Assembly: GCF_014236795.1 (NCBI RefSeq)
Contig: NZ_CP049017.1
Span: 2,024,001-2,088,000 of the forward strand
DNA: 64,000 nt
Direction of reading: 5' to 3'
Source: Xanthomonas theicola
Lineage (GTDB): Bacteria > Pseudomonadota > Gammaproteobacteria > Xanthomonadales > Xanthomonadaceae
Both the position numbers and the translations under genes were made by a program. This document shows positions 40,639 through 49,563 of this stretch, piece by piece (position 1 is the stretch's first letter; the number at the start of each line of letters is the position of its first letter). The notes beneath the pieces are model-generated. The model ran no database searches, had not been told where the DNA came from, and saw only the letters and a program-made list of their open reading frames with translations.

Positions 40639-41607
40639 TTAAAGCAGCTTAGCGCCTGGCGAGTTGAGCGCCGAGATCCAGTTCTGGCTGTCGAAGCCGG
40701 CGGCCGCGAACGCCGCCCGTACCGCCGGTGCCGCCGCCTCGGCCGCCGTGCGGGTCGGGAACCAGGCGAAGATGCTGGGGCCGGCGCCGGAGATGCTCGC
40801 GCCCATCGCCCCCGCCTCCAGCGCCGCCGCCTTGGCCGCATCGAAGCCGACGATCAGCGGCGCACGCCGCGGCTCGATCAGCACGTCGCGCAAGCCTGCA
40901 CGCACCAGCGCCTGATCGCCGGCATGACAGCCGGCCAGCACCAGCGCCAGGTTGGAACTCTGCGCCACGAACTCGCCGAGCCGGTAATCACCGGCCAGCG
41001 CCGCGCGCGCGCGGCGCGTCTCCAGCACCGCGTCCGGATGCACCAGCAGGCTGTGCCAGGCCGCCGGCACCGGCACCGGCACCATCCGCTGCAAGGTCGC
41101 CAGCACCAGCCCGCCCAGGAACATCGGGCCGAGGTTGTCGCCGTGGCGGCTGCCGCTGGCCACCGCCTCGCCTTCCAGCGCATACGGATACAGCTGCTCG
41201 CGCGACAACGGCGCGTCCAGCAGCGCGTTGGCCGCCACCAGCGCGGCCACGCACGAGGCGGCCGAACCGCCCATGCCCGAACTGAGCGGAATGCCCTTGT
41301 CGATCTCGATCTCGAACCCGAACGGCAGCGCCAGCGCCTCGCGCAGCGCGATCAACGCCGCGCCGGCAGTGTTGCATGCGGCCTGCAACGGCAGCGCCAC
41401 GGTGGTGCCACGGATCGCGGCGATGCGTACCAGCGGCGCGTCGATGCGGCGCACGCTCACCGTGTCGCCGACGCCCTCCACCGCATAGCCGAGCAGGTCG
41501 AACCCCACCGCCACGTTGGCCACCGACGCCGGCGCGAACGCGCGCGCCTCGCGCGGCGCGGCGGCGGCGCCAGGGCGCGGCGCCAGCGAAGTCTGCGCCT
41601 GACTCAC
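40639..41607 (-). CDS. thrB: Homoserine kinase
   Basis: This 322-residue GHMP kinase phosphorylates homoserine in threonine synthesis. [20 protein letters not shown] (N-terminus), the phosphate loop [20 protein letters not shown] and the C-terminal [11 protein letters not shown] motif are clear. The GTG start overlaps the thrA stop (GTGA), so it is coupled to thrA. The longer upstream frame lies within thrA and is not used. Its stop codon abuts the IS derivative; thrC does not follow. Confidence 0.95.
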   Translation of the reverse strand: MSQAQTSLAPRPGAAAAPREARAFAPASVANVAVGFDLLGYAVEGVGDTVSVRRIDAPLVRIAAIRGTTVALPLQAACNTAGAALIALREALALPFGFEIEIDKGIPLSSGMGGSAASCVAALVAANALLDAPLSREQLYPYALEGEAVASGSRHGDNLGPMFLGGLVLATLQRMVPVPVPAAWHSLLVHPDAVLETRRARAALAGDYRLGEFVAQSSNLALVLAGCHAGDQALVRAGLRDVLIEPRRAPLIVGFDAAKAAALEAGAMGASISGAGPSIFAWFPTRTAAEAAAPAVRAAFAAAGFDSQNWISALNSPGAKLL

Positions 41608-44111
41608 AGCCGCGCGCCCTCGCCCGCCGCCACCCGCAGCAGGTCGGCGAACACGCCGGCGGCGGTGACTTCCGGACCGGCGCCGGGGCCTTGCACCACC
41701 AGCGGGTTGTCGCAATAGCGGCGAGTGGTGAACTGCACCACGTTGTCAGTCAGGCGCAGGTTGGCAAAGGCGTGCTCTGCCGGCAGTTCCACCAGGCCGA
41801 CGCTGGGCGCGCGGTCCGGCGCCAGCTGCGCCACGTAGCGCAGCACGCAGCCGCGCGCCTTGGCCGCCTGCAGGCGCTGCGCGAACGCCGCGTCCACTGC
41901 GTGCAGGTGCGCCATGAAATCCTCAACGCTGGCCTGGCGCAGCGCTTCCGGCACCAGGCTCTCCACCGCCACGTCCTCCAGGCTCAGCTCGCGCCCGGCC
42001 TCGCGCGCCAGGATCACCAGCTTGCGCGCCACGTCGGTGCCGGACAGGTCGTCGCGCGGGTCCGGCTCGGTATAGCCCATGCCGCGCGCGTCGGTGACAA
42101 GTTGCGAGAACGGCACGCTGCCGTCGTACTTGTTGAACAGCCAGGCCAGGGTGCCGGAGAAGATGCCCTCGATCGCGGTGACCGCGTCGCCGGTGTCGAC
42201 CAGGTCGCGCAGCGTGGTGATCACCGGCAGGCCGGCGCCGACCGTGGCCTCGTAGCGGAAGCGCGCGCCGCTGCTCTCGGCGGCGGCGCGGATCGCGTGG
42301 AAGCGCGCCAGCGGCCCGGCGCCGGCCTGCTTGTTCGGGGTGACCACGTGGATGCCGGCGGCCAGCCAGTCGGCGTAGCGGTCGGCGACGTCGGCGCTGC
42401 CGCTGCAGTCGATGATGACCGCATGCGGCAGGTGCGCCGACAGCAGGTGCGCGGTGAACGCGTCCAGGTCGGTGGGCTGCTGGCCACTGGCGAAGGCCTG
42501 CCGCCAGTCGCCGCCGATCGCGCGGGGTTCCAGGCGCATCGCGCTGCGCGAGGCGATCGCGCGCAGGCGCAGGTCCAGGTTGGCCTTGGCCAGCAGCTGC
42601 GGCTGCGCCGCGCGCAACTGGTCGAGCAGCGCCGCGCCGACGTTGCCAGGGCCGATCACCCCGACCGAGAAGGTCTGCGGCGACAGCCAGAATCCGGCAT
42701 GCGCGGCGCGCAGCGCCTTGGTCGCGTGCGCGCTGTCGATGGCCACCGAGATGTTGCGTTCGGACGAACCCTGCGCGATCGCCAGGATGTTGACCTGGGC
42801 GCGGCCCAGCGACTCGAACAGGCGCGCGGCCACGCCCGGCTGTCCAGCCATGCCGTCGCCGACCGCGGCCAGCACGCTGATGCCGGTGGTCAGCTGCACC
42901 CGCTGCACCTGGCCGACCACCAGTTCGTGCGCGAACGCCGACAGCAGCGCGTCCCGCGCACGCTCGCATTCGTTCTGCCGCACCACGCAGCAGATCGAAT
43001 GCTCCGAGGAGCCCTGCGAGATCATCACCACCGACACCCGCGCGTCGCGCAACGCGGCGAACACGCGCTCGGCGGTGCCGGGCACGCCGATCAGGCCGGT
43101 GCCTTCGAGGTTGAGCACGGCCAGGTCCGGGCTCAGGGTCAGGCCCTTGATCGGGCCGCTGCTGGCGCTGCTGGCGGTGATGCGGGTGCCCGGATGCTCG
43201 GGCTGGAAGGTGTTGCGGATGATGATCGGCAGGCCGCGCTCGATCGCCGGCGACATGGTCTGCGGATGCACCACCTTGGCGCCGAAATAGGCCAGCTCGC
43301 AGGCCTCGTCGTAGCTCAGCCTCTCCAGCTGCACCGCTTCGGGCACCACTCGCGGATCGGCCGACAGCACGCCGTCCACGTCGGTCCAGATATGCAGTTC
43401 GTCGGCATCGAACAAGGCGGCAAAGATCGCGCCGGAGTAGTCGCTGCCGTTGCGGCCGAGCGTGGTGATGCGCCCTGCGCGGTCGCGGGCGACGAAGCCG
43501 GTGACCACGATGCGCTGTTGCGGATGCTGCGCGCGCCAGTCCGCCAGGCGCAGCGCGCTGGCCTCCCAGTCCACGTCCACGCCCAGTTCGCCGCGATCCA
43601 CCGCCAGCACCTCGCGCGCGTCCAGCACCGCGCAGTCCACGCCCAGGGCGCGCAGATGCTCGCCGAGCAGTTGCGCCGAATACACCTCGCCCAGGCCCTG
43701 TACCCGGTCCAGCACCTCGCGTGGAAGTTCGCCGATCACCGCCAGCGCGCCAAGGATCTCGGCCAGGTGCTCGAAGCGCGCATCCAGCCACTCCACGGTG
43801 GCGCCGGCGTGCTCGCCAAGCAGCGACACCGCCGCGGCGCGGTGCCGCGCGCGCGTCTCGTGCCAGCGTTCGCGCCAGTCGCTGTTCTCGCTGGCGGCCA
43901 GTTCGGCCAGTTCGATCAGCGCGTCGGTAACCCCCTTCATCGCCGAGACCACGGTGACCTGCACGTTCTCCGGGCGTGCCAGCAGCAGCTGCGCGACATG
44001 GCGATAGCGTTCGGCGTCGGCCACCGACGTACCGCCGAACTTGTGGACGACGGTACGCGCAGCGGGCGCGGATTCTGCGAGGGAAGCGGAAGCGACTGCG
44101 GGAGACGGCAT
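41604..44111 (-). CDS. thrA: Bifunctional aspartokinase/homoserine dehydrogenase
   Basis: This 835-residue fusion carries out the first and third steps of the aspartate-to-threonine branch. The kinase domain begins [20 protein letters not shown], with [20 protein letters not shown] and the two ACT regulatory units in the middle (about 320-465). The dehydrogenase domain has [17 protein letters not shown] near 485 and [12 protein letters not shown], and ends [11 protein letters not shown]. Threonine feedback through the ACT domains is expected. Transcription is likely attenuated by the upstream leader. Confidence 0.96.
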   Translation of the reverse strand: MPSPAVASASLAESAPAARTVVHKFGGTSVADAERYRHVAQLLLARPENVQVTVVSAMKGVTDALIELAELAASENSDWRERWHETRARHRAAAVSLLGEHAGATVEWLDARFEHLAEILGALAVIGELPREVLDRVQGLGEVYSAQLLGEHLRALGVDCAVLDAREVLAVDRGELGVDVDWEASALRLADWRAQHPQQRIVVTGFVARDRAGRITTLGRNGSDYSGAIFAALFDADELHIWTDVDGVLSADPRVVPEAVQLERLSYDEACELAYFGAKVVHPQTMSPAIERGLPIIIRNTFQPEHPGTRITASSASSGPIKGLTLSPDLAVLNLEGTGLIGVPGTAERVFAALRDARVSVVMISQGSSEHSICCVVRQNECERARDALLSAFAHELVVGQVQRVQLTTGISVLAAVGDGMAGQPGVAARLFESLGRAQVNILAIAQGSSERNISVAIDSAHATKALRAAHAGFWLSPQTFSVGVIGPGNVGAALLDQLRAAQPQLLAKANLDLRLRAIASRSAMRLEPRAIGGDWRQAFASGQQPTDLDAFTAHLLSAHLPHAVIIDCSGSADVADRYADWLAAGIHVVTPNKQAGAGPLARFHAIRAAAESSGARFRYEATVGAGLPVITTLRDLVDTGDAVTAIEGIFSGTLAWLFNKYDGSVPFSQLVTDARGMGYTEPDPRDDLSGTDVARKLVILAREAGRELSLEDVAVESLVPEALRQASVEDFMAHLHAVDAAFAQRLQAAKARGCVLRYVAQLAPDRAPSVGLVELPAEHAFANLRLTDNVVQFTTRRYCDNPLVVQGPGAGPEVTAAGVFADLLRVAAGEGARL

Positions 44112-44129
44112 GGGAGACCTCGGAGTGGA

Positions 44130-44186
44130 GGCCCCGCTCGCATCAGGCCGACGGGTTCCCCCGCATCCTGATCCGGGTGCGGGGCC
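44130..44186 (-). promoter_or_regulatory. thr operon attenuator-like RNA fold
   Basis: On the minus strand, between the leader stop and thrA, three segments can pair in alternative ways. Segment A (44186-44178, GGCCCCGCA) pairs with B (44165-44159, TGCGGGG) over 7 bp, or with C (44137-44130, GCGGGGCC) over 8 bp. B and C also share ATCAGG/CCTGAT. This fits ribosome-controlled switching by the Thr/Ile leader. No strong U-tract is present, so the terminator form is uncertain. Confidence 0.6.
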
Positions 44187-44200
44187 GTGGGTTTCGACAG

Positions 44201-44260
44201 TTACGCGAAAACGATGGGCCGCACCGGGCTAATGGTGTGGGTGGTAATACCGGTGGTCAT
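44201..44260 (-). CDS. thrL: thr operon leader peptide
   Basis: This 19-residue peptide reads [19 protein letters not shown]. Five of the first nine residues are threonine, with isoleucines at 5, 10 and 16, as expected for attenuation by Thr-tRNA and Ile-tRNA. It ends 89 bp before thrA, directly ahead of the alternative stem-loops. The ribosome-binding site is weak (GCGCGGGC). Composition and position make the call. Confidence 0.8.
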   Translation of the reverse strand: MTTGITTHTISPVRPIVFA

Positions 44261-44484
44261 GCCCGCGCAGCACGTGGCCGGACGCCGCAGCGTGGACGGC
44301 ACGAAGCTGGCGGCGAAGGCGAAAACGGTGGGCATGGGCGCAAGAGGACATCATGCGCCGGGGTGCTGTCAAGCACTGTCTGCCGTGTGGCGGCATGCCA
44401 GGCGCGCCCGGAGCGATCCGTTGCAAAAGTTACTATCCGCCGCCGGCGCGACAGAACCTTCGCCAGCGGCATTGCAGGACCCGC

Positions 44485-44700
44485 TCATCGGCGCCGCGGC
44501 CGGAGCAAGTGGTGGGGCCTGCCAGCCTGCCATGTCGATTCGCGCGGCATCGCCCAATGGCGCATCCAAGCCACGATCTTGTCCACGATTTCGGGCAGTT
44601 CCGACGCGATCAGCGCGACCACTGTCAGGAGCATCATGCCGAGCGCGGCCAATACGGGATTCATGCGTCGCACTGTAGGCAAGCGTTCGTGCTGACTCAT
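44485..44700 (-). CDS. Possible small membrane protein
   Basis: It is a 71-residue frame with one hydrophobic helix (NPVLAALGMMLLTVVALIAS) and a basic tail. Possible starts are ATG 44700 and ATG 44664. No family is recognised, and the tail is arginine-rich, so only the first 40 residues look protein-like. It lies upstream of the thr leader. Confidence 0.3.
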   Translation of the reverse strand: MSQHERLPTVRRMNPVLAALGMMLLTVVALIASELPEIVDKIVAWMRHWAMPRESTWQAGRPHHLLRPRRR

Positions 44701-44925
44701 GTTGGGAACGACAAAAACGGCGCGCGGTTGCGATGTGTTCAGTGGCGCGATCCGGGCACGGTTCGCGTGCTTGTGGCTCCTCGCTCGCGGGGCGAGGCAC
44801 AGCACGGCAAAAGCCTGTGCAAAGGCGCGCGGACATGCGGTCCGCGTGCCGTGCGCCGTCAGCGCTGTCGTGGGTCAGTGTTGCTGGTTGTCCGCCGGCG
44901 GCTGTTGCTGCGGGTCGCTGGTGGG

Positions 44926-45168
44926 CTACTGCGGATCGGCCGGAGGCGTGGTGCCCTGGGCTGCGTCGCTGCCGGTGGCCGCACCCGTGGCGGCGGCGCC
45001 GCTGGTGGTGCCCGTCGGTGCCGCAGCGCCGTCGGCTTGGCTGGCATCGGTCGCGGGGGATGGCGTCGTCGGGTTCCGTTCCTGGGCAGGCTTGTCGCCA
45101 TTGCGCTGGCAAGCGACCAAACCCGCCAGGAGCGAACCGATCAACACAAACTTCAACGTTCTACGCAT
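44926..45168 (-). CDS. Small lipoprotein, Thr/Ala/Pro-rich
   Basis: This 80-residue protein has a lipoprotein signal peptide (MRRTLKFVLIGSLLAGLVAC, lipobox LVAC, Cys20), followed by a low-complexity hydrophilic tail. Outer- or inner-membrane attachment is expected; the residues after Cys are Gln and Arg, with no Asp at +2. The stop is TAG; the same frame continues in similar style (PTSDPQQQPPADNQQH) to a TGA at 44875, so the TAG may be a recent truncation. Confidence 0.65.
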   Translation of the reverse strand: MRRTLKFVLIGSLLAGLVACQRNGDKPAQERNPTTPSPATDASQADGAAAPTGTTSGAAATGAATGSDAAQGTTPPADPQ

Positions 45169-45708
45169 GAGTGACTCCTGCCTCGCATTCGTACTGGGTT
45201 GCTGGGAGCGGCCGCCGTGGCTGGCCGGATGAGATGAAGCAGGCAATCCAGGACGCCGACATCGCCACTGCATGGGCAACCGGCCAACGGCGCCGACGTG
45301 GTGCCGCGCGCCATGCGATGGATGCATCGCTGGCGTTGTCCGGCGGCAGCCGTGCCTGGGTGGAGCCTGCAACGGGACAGGCCCGTCGCCGCGCGTCCCG
45401 GGTTGCCGCAGCGGATCCGCATCGCGGCGTCGCGATGCCGTCCTCTCCAGCATCAGCGGACGGGTACAGCCTGCGCAACGCGGTGCTCAGGCAGCGTCGG
45501 CGTAAGGTGTAAACGGCGTTATGCGGGCCGGGCGCGTAGCGACCCGATGGTGTTGATGGCGACGGCAGGCGATCCGGCTTCCAGCATGCGCGACTACGGC
45601 GAATCAGCATGCGCAACGCGGTGCATGCCGGAACCCGGGACGCGTCCTTGCCCACGTCGCCAGCGCGCGACGGCATCGGCCACGCCGAGCGCGCAAACCA
45701 ACTTGCAG
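45169..45708. other. Intergenic region without recognised gene
   Basis: Several GC-rich open frames exist on both strands, but none has a credible start, signal or motif. The phrase TGCGCAACGCGGTGC occurs twice (near 45472 and 45610), which suggests decayed duplicated sequence. Nothing else is identifiable. Confidence 0.4.
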
Positions 45709-45750
45709 TGGTGACCCCGGCGCGATTCGAACGCACGACCTGTCCCTTAG
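45709..45750 (-). pseudogene. 3' part of a tRNA gene cut by an IS
   Basis: The minus strand gives a T-arm (GTGCG-TTCGAAT-CGCGC), acceptor strand CGGGGTC, discriminator A and an encoded CCA. The acceptor matches that of the tRNA-Arg(CCT) at 49051. At 45750 it meets the end of the 1,162-bp element. Beyond the IS cluster, TTAGGAGGGACAATGTCGCT (47765-47784) looks like its anticodon side. The rebuilt anticodon arm does not form a clean 7-nt loop, so it may already have been degenerate. Confidence 0.6.
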
Positions 45751-46912
45751 GGATAGTCTGATCAACGCGGTCGGAGGATGAGGCAAGCCATATCGACCAC
45801 GCCCACGGCGCTCAGACCCTCGGTTTTTCGCCGTTTCCGGCGCATTTCCGGGGTATTTCCCGGATTACAGGCACACCCTCCCCACGACAGGCAGCAACTG
45901 CTTTCGCTTCAGCCACAGGTTCGACAGCGCAAACAGCGTCAGCACTTGCGCCGTGTTCTTCGCCAGGCCGCGATAGCGCACCTTGACGTAGCCAAACTGG
46001 CGCTTGATCACCCGGAACGGATGCTCCACCTTCGCCCTCAGGCTGGCCTTGGCGTGCTCCCAGCGCTGTGCCCACTTCAATTCGCGCTTGCTCTTGATCT
46101 GCTTCAGCTTCGAGGGCTTCTCCGCGATCAGATAGCGCAGCTTGCGCTTGCTCGCCATCTCCTCGCGCTTGGCCAGCCCGGTGTAGCCGCTGTCGCCGCA
46201 TACCGTGTCTTCCTTGCCGTGCAGCAGCTTGTGCGCCTGGGTGATATCTGCGGCGTTGGCCGCCGTGCATTCCAAGTGGTGCACCAGCCCGGACTCATCG
46301 TCCACGCCGATGTGCGCTTTCATCCCGAAGTAGTACTGATTGCCCTTCTTGGTCTGGTGCATTTCCGGGTCGCGCTCGCCGTTCTTGTTCTTGGTCGAGC
46401 TGGGCGCGGCAATGATCGTGGCGTCCACGATGGTGCCGCCGCGCAGGCTCTGGCCCTTGCGCGATAGGTGCGCGTTGACCCGGTTGAACAGCGTGCGCGC
46501 CAGATCGTGCGTCTCCAGCAACCGGCGGAAGTTGAGGATCGTGGTCTCGTCCGGCACCTCATCCAACCCGCCGATCCTGGCGAAACGGCGCATCGACGCC
46601 GTGTCGTACAAGGCTTCTTCCGCGCCCGGGTCGCTCAGTGCGTACCACTGCTGCAGAAAGTGGATGCGCAGCATTGTCTCCAGCGGGTACGGCTGACGGC
46701 CCGGATGGCCCGACTTCGGATAGTGCGGCGCGATCAGCGCCAGCAGGTCTTTCCACGGCACCACCTGATCCATCTCGGCCAGCAACCTTTCGCGCCGCGT
46801 CTGCTTGCGCTTGCCGTTGTACTCCGCGTCGCCGAAAGACAATTGCATCGTCGTTGTCCTGTTGGGCTTTGTACGATTGTCGCAGGATCAGAGGGAGTTG
46901 TTCAGACCATCC
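45751..46912 (-). mobile_element. 1,162-bp IS5-group element, copy 1
   Basis: Ends GGATAGTCTGATCAACGCGG (45751) and GTTGTTCAGACCATCC (46912) form imperfect terminal repeats. A TTAG duplication is readable at 45747-45750, and on the right after allowing for the later 849-bp insertion at 46916. It encodes one transposase. It is inverted relative to copies 2 and 3. Confidence 0.92.
45865..46848 (-). CDS. IS5-group transposase (copy 1)
   Basis: This 327-residue protein is related to E. coli IS5 transposase. The DUF772 N-terminal region is GRQPYPLETMLRIHFLQQWY. The catalytic residues are in GGTIVDATIIAAPSSTKNKN, TVCGDSGYTGLAKRE and KVEHPFRVIKRQFGYVKVRY. The protein is intact and reads the same as copies 2 and 3, implying recent spread. 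Confidence 0.93.
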   Translation of the reverse strand: MQLSFGDAEYNGKRKQTRRERLLAEMDQVVPWKDLLALIAPHYPKSGHPGRQPYPLETMLRIHFLQQWYALSDPGAEEALYDTASMRRFARIGGLDEVPDETTILNFRRLLETHDLARTLFNRVNAHLSRKGQSLRGGTIVDATIIAAPSSTKNKNGERDPEMHQTKKGNQYYFGMKAHIGVDDESGLVHHLECTAANAADITQAHKLLHGKEDTVCGDSGYTGLAKREEMASKRKLRYLIAEKPSKLKQIKSKRELKWAQRWEHAKASLRAKVEHPFRVIKRQFGYVKVRYRGLAKNTAQVLTLFALSNLWLKRKQLLPVVGRVCL

Positions 46913-46915
46913 TTA

Positions 46916-47764
46916 GAACCTGTTCACGATCTTTTGAGTAGTAGTGTCAGGCATGCCAGGTGGATGAACTGCAAGCTGGTGTTGAGCTTGCGCTCGCAGT
47001 TCTTCCATAGCCTTCGGTTCTTTTCCAGCCACGCAAAGCTGCGTTCGACGCTCCAGCGCTTGGGCATGACCTTGAAGGTGTGCAGTTCGCTGCGTTTGGC
47101 GATCTGCACCGTGACTTGCTTGCCCAGGATCTCTCGTACGCCTTCGGCGAACGGTTCTGCGGTATAGCCGCTATCGCACAACAGGCTTTGCACGTGTCCC
47201 AGGTTCGGCTTGCAACGATCCAGGGATTGGAGCGCGCCTTTGCGGTCGGTCACTTCCGCCCTCGTCACCGCGACCGCATGCGGCAGGCCTTGGGTATCGA
47301 CGGCGATGCGACGCTTGATCCCCGAGACCTTCTTGCCCGCGTCATAACCCTTCTGGCCGGCCGTGTCCGTGTTCTTCACGCTCTGTGCGTCCACGATCAA
47401 GAACGTGCTGCAAGCGTTGCGCCCCTGTCTCTGGCGGGCCGCGCCAACCTGATTTTTTGAGCGCCCGCTCCAGCAGGCTCACTCCTTCATCGTCTGGTTC
47501 GCTCCACTTGGCAAAGTAGCAGTGCACGGTGCGCCACTTCGGGAAGTCGCTGGGCAGCGCTGGCCACTGACAGCCGGTGTGCAGCAGGTACAGCACCGCG
47601 CACCACACGTCGTACAGATCCACGGTCCGTGGCTTGGTACGCTTGCGCGCCTGCTCCAGAATGGGGCGGATCTGCTCGAACCGCTCCCGGCTCATGTCAC
47701 TCGGATACGTCTTTGTGCGCATCCGCAGAGTTTGCACTACCCGGGAAAGATCGTGAACAGGTTC
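46916..47764 (-). mobile_element. 849-bp IS5-family element (IS427-like), copy 2
   Basis: Same ends as copy 1 (GAACCTGTTC at both termini) with a TTA duplication at 46913-46915 and 47765-47767. It inserted into the TTAG target duplication left by the neighbouring 1,162-bp element, so it is younger than that insertion. Confidence 0.92.
46924..47722 (-). CDS. IS5-family transposase, -1 frameshift product (copy 2)
   Basis: The first frame starts MRTKTYPSDMSRERFEQIRP and retains TAC in DLYDVWC, where copy 1 has TAG. At CTCAAAAAATC a -1 slip joins the second frame, giving ALKKNQVGAARQRQGRNACS and then LIVDAQSVKNTDTAGQ, LLCDSGYTAEPF and WSVERSFAWLEK. Both frames are uninterrupted, so this copy is probably functional. 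Confidence 0.85.
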
Positions 47765-47791
47765 TTAGGAGGGACAATGTCGCTAGACTAA

Positions 47792-48953
47792 GGATGGTCT
47801 GAACAACTCCCTCTGATCCTGCGACAATCGTACAAAGCCCAACAGGACAACGACGATGCAATTGTCTTTCGGCGACGCGGAGTACAACGGCAAGCGCAAG
47901 CAGACGCGGCGCGAAAGGTTGCTGGCCGAGATGGATCAGGTGGTGCCGTGGAAAGACCTGCTGGCGCTGATCGCGCCGCACTATCCGAAGTCGGGCCATC
48001 CGGGCCGTCAGCCGTACCCGCTGGAGACAATGCTGCGCATCCACTTTCTGCAGCAGTGGTACGCACTGAGCGACCCGGGCGCGGAAGAAGCCTTGTACGA
48101 CACGGCGTCGATGCGCCGTTTCGCCAGGATCGGCGGGTTGGATGAGGTGCCGGACGAGACCACGATCCTCAACTTCCGCCGGTTGCTGGAGACGCACGAT
48201 CTGGCGCGCACGCTGTTCAACCGGGTCAACGCGCACCTATCGCGCAAGGGCCAGAGCCTGCGCGGCGGCACCATCGTGGACGCCACGATCATTGCCGCGC
48301 CCAGCTCGACCAAGAACAAGAACGGCGAGCGCGACCCGGAAATGCACCAGACCAAGAAGGGCAATCAGTACTACTTCGGGATGAAAGCGCACATCGGCGT
48401 GGACGATGAGTCCGGGCTGGTGCACCACTTGGAATGCACGGCGGCCAACGCCGCAGATATCACCCAGGCGCACAAGCTGCTGCACGGCAAGGAAGACACG
48501 GTATGCGGCGACAGCGGCTACACCGGGCTGGCCAAGCGCGAGGAGATGGCGAGCAAGCGCAAGCTGCGCTATCTGATCGCGGAGAAGCCCTCGAAGCTGA
48601 AGCAGATCAAGAGCAAGCGCGAATTGAAGTGGGCACAGCGCTGGGAGCACGCCAAGGCCAGCCTGAGGGCGAAGGTGGAGCATCCGTTCCGGGTGATCAA
48701 GCGCCAGTTTGGCTACGTCAAGGTGCGCTATCGCGGCCTGGCGAAGAACACGGCGCAAGTGCTGACGCTGTTTGCGCTGTCGAACCTGTGGCTGAAGCGA
48801 AAGCAGTTGCTGCCTGTCGTGGGGAGGGTGTGCCTGTAATCCGGGAAATACCCCGGAAATGCGCCGGAAACGGCGAAAAACCGAGGGTCTGAGCGCCGTG
48901 GGCGTGGTCGATATGGCTTGCCTCATCCTCCGACCGCGTTGATCAGACTATCC
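47792..48953 (+). mobile_element. 1,162-bp IS5-group element, copy 2
   Basis: Ends as in copy 1, in the opposite orientation. Left flank CTAA and right flank TAAG do not give an exact 4-bp duplication, which hints at recombination or imperfect insertion. Only 27 bp separate it from the 849-bp element. Confidence 0.92.
47856..48839 (+). CDS. IS5-group transposase (copy 2)
   Basis: A 327-residue protein whose sequence reads the same as copies 1 and 3, with the same DDE residues and no interruption. ATG 47856 follows an AGGACAACGACG leader with a weak ribosome-binding site. Confidence 0.93.
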   Translation: MQLSFGDAEYNGKRKQTRRERLLAEMDQVVPWKDLLALIAPHYPKSGHPGRQPYPLETMLRIHFLQQWYALSDPGAEEALYDTASMRRFARIGGLDEVPDETTILNFRRLLETHDLARTLFNRVNAHLSRKGQSLRGGTIVDATIIAAPSSTKNKNGERDPEMHQTKKGNQYYFGMKAHIGVDDESGLVHHLECTAANAADITQAHKLLHGKEDTVCGDSGYTGLAKREEMASKRKLRYLIAEKPSKLKQIKSKRELKWAQRWEHAKASLRAKVEHPFRVIKRQFGYVKVRYRGLAKNTAQVLTLFALSNLWLKRKQLLPVVGRVCL

Positions 48954-49050
48954 TAAGACCCAAGCAGGGAAAGGCTTTACGTTGAAGTGTGGCTCGACTG
49001 TGGCAATTCTGTGGTAACGGCGGGCCTACTCACGCCGCTTGCCAAAAAAG

Positions 49051-49127
49051 TGGTGACCCCGGCTGGGTTCGAACCAGCAACCTCGTCCTTAGGAGGGACG
49101 CGCGCTATCCAATTGTGCCACGGGGCC
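49051..49127 (-). tRNA. tRNA-Arg (anticodon CCT)
   Basis: The minus strand folds as a complete tRNA: acceptor GGCCCCG/CGGGGTC, anticodon stem CGTCC/GGACG with loop CTCCTAA (anticodon complement at 49091-49093), T-arm GCTGG-TTCGAAC-CCAGC, and encoded CCA. It reads AGG codons. IS elements flank it on both sides but the gene is intact. Confidence 0.93.
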
Positions 49128-49156
49128 ATCTGTCTAAGGATACAGGGAGACGCTAA

Positions 49157-49271
49157 GTGAGCAAAGCAAAGAAGGCCGCCAAGCCGGGGCGCACCAAGAC
49201 CTTCAATGGCACGCTCCCGCGCGGTATCAATGCCTCCCAGGCCGTTAGCTCTGTGGCGGGCGTGACGCTAA
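49157..49271 (+). pseudogene. Truncated ORF cut by an IS fragment
   Basis: It starts at a GTG behind AGGGAGA and encodes a lysine-rich start (MSKAKKAAKPGRTKTFNGTL) then PRGINASQAVSSVAGVT before the IS5-family fragment. The remainder is missing. A basic tail ending in GRTRRVC and a stop, at 51812-51882, might be an unrelated or matching 3' end. Family unknown. Confidence 0.4.
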
Positions 49272-49419
49272 GAACCTGTTCACGATCTTTCCCGGGTAGT
49301 GCAAACTCTGCGGATGCGCACAAAGACGTATCCGAGTGACATGAGCCGGGAGCGGTTCGAGCAGATCCGCCCCATTCTGGAGCAGGCGCGCAAGCGTACC
49401 AAGCCACGGACCGTGGATC
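49272..49419 (+). mobile_element. 5' fragment of the 849-bp IS5-family element
   Basis: It carries the left terminal repeat (GAACCTGTTCACGATCTTTC) and the first codons of the transposase, up to ACCGTGGATC. It is then cut by the end of the IS3 element. The remaining 700 bp are absent on the far side, indicating a deletion. Confidence 0.88.
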
Positions 49420-49563
49420 GGGTTCTACCCCGAAATCACGGCCGGTCGTGAAAGGGTGGAAAACTTCAAATCCTCTCTGTCAATCCTTCGCCGCATCCTT
49501 GGGTTGTGGCGCCGCTCGATGTATTGGAACACATCGGCTCTTGCCGCATCGAGTGTCGGATAG

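Noticed and set aside
41376..44171. Plus-strand open frame of 931 codons opposite thrA
   Set aside because: Shadow frame, no family features; thrA is complete on the other strand.
45751..48953. Composite transposon carrying cargo between inverted IS copies
   Set aside because: Only another IS and a 27-bp scrap lie between the copies; there is no passenger gene.
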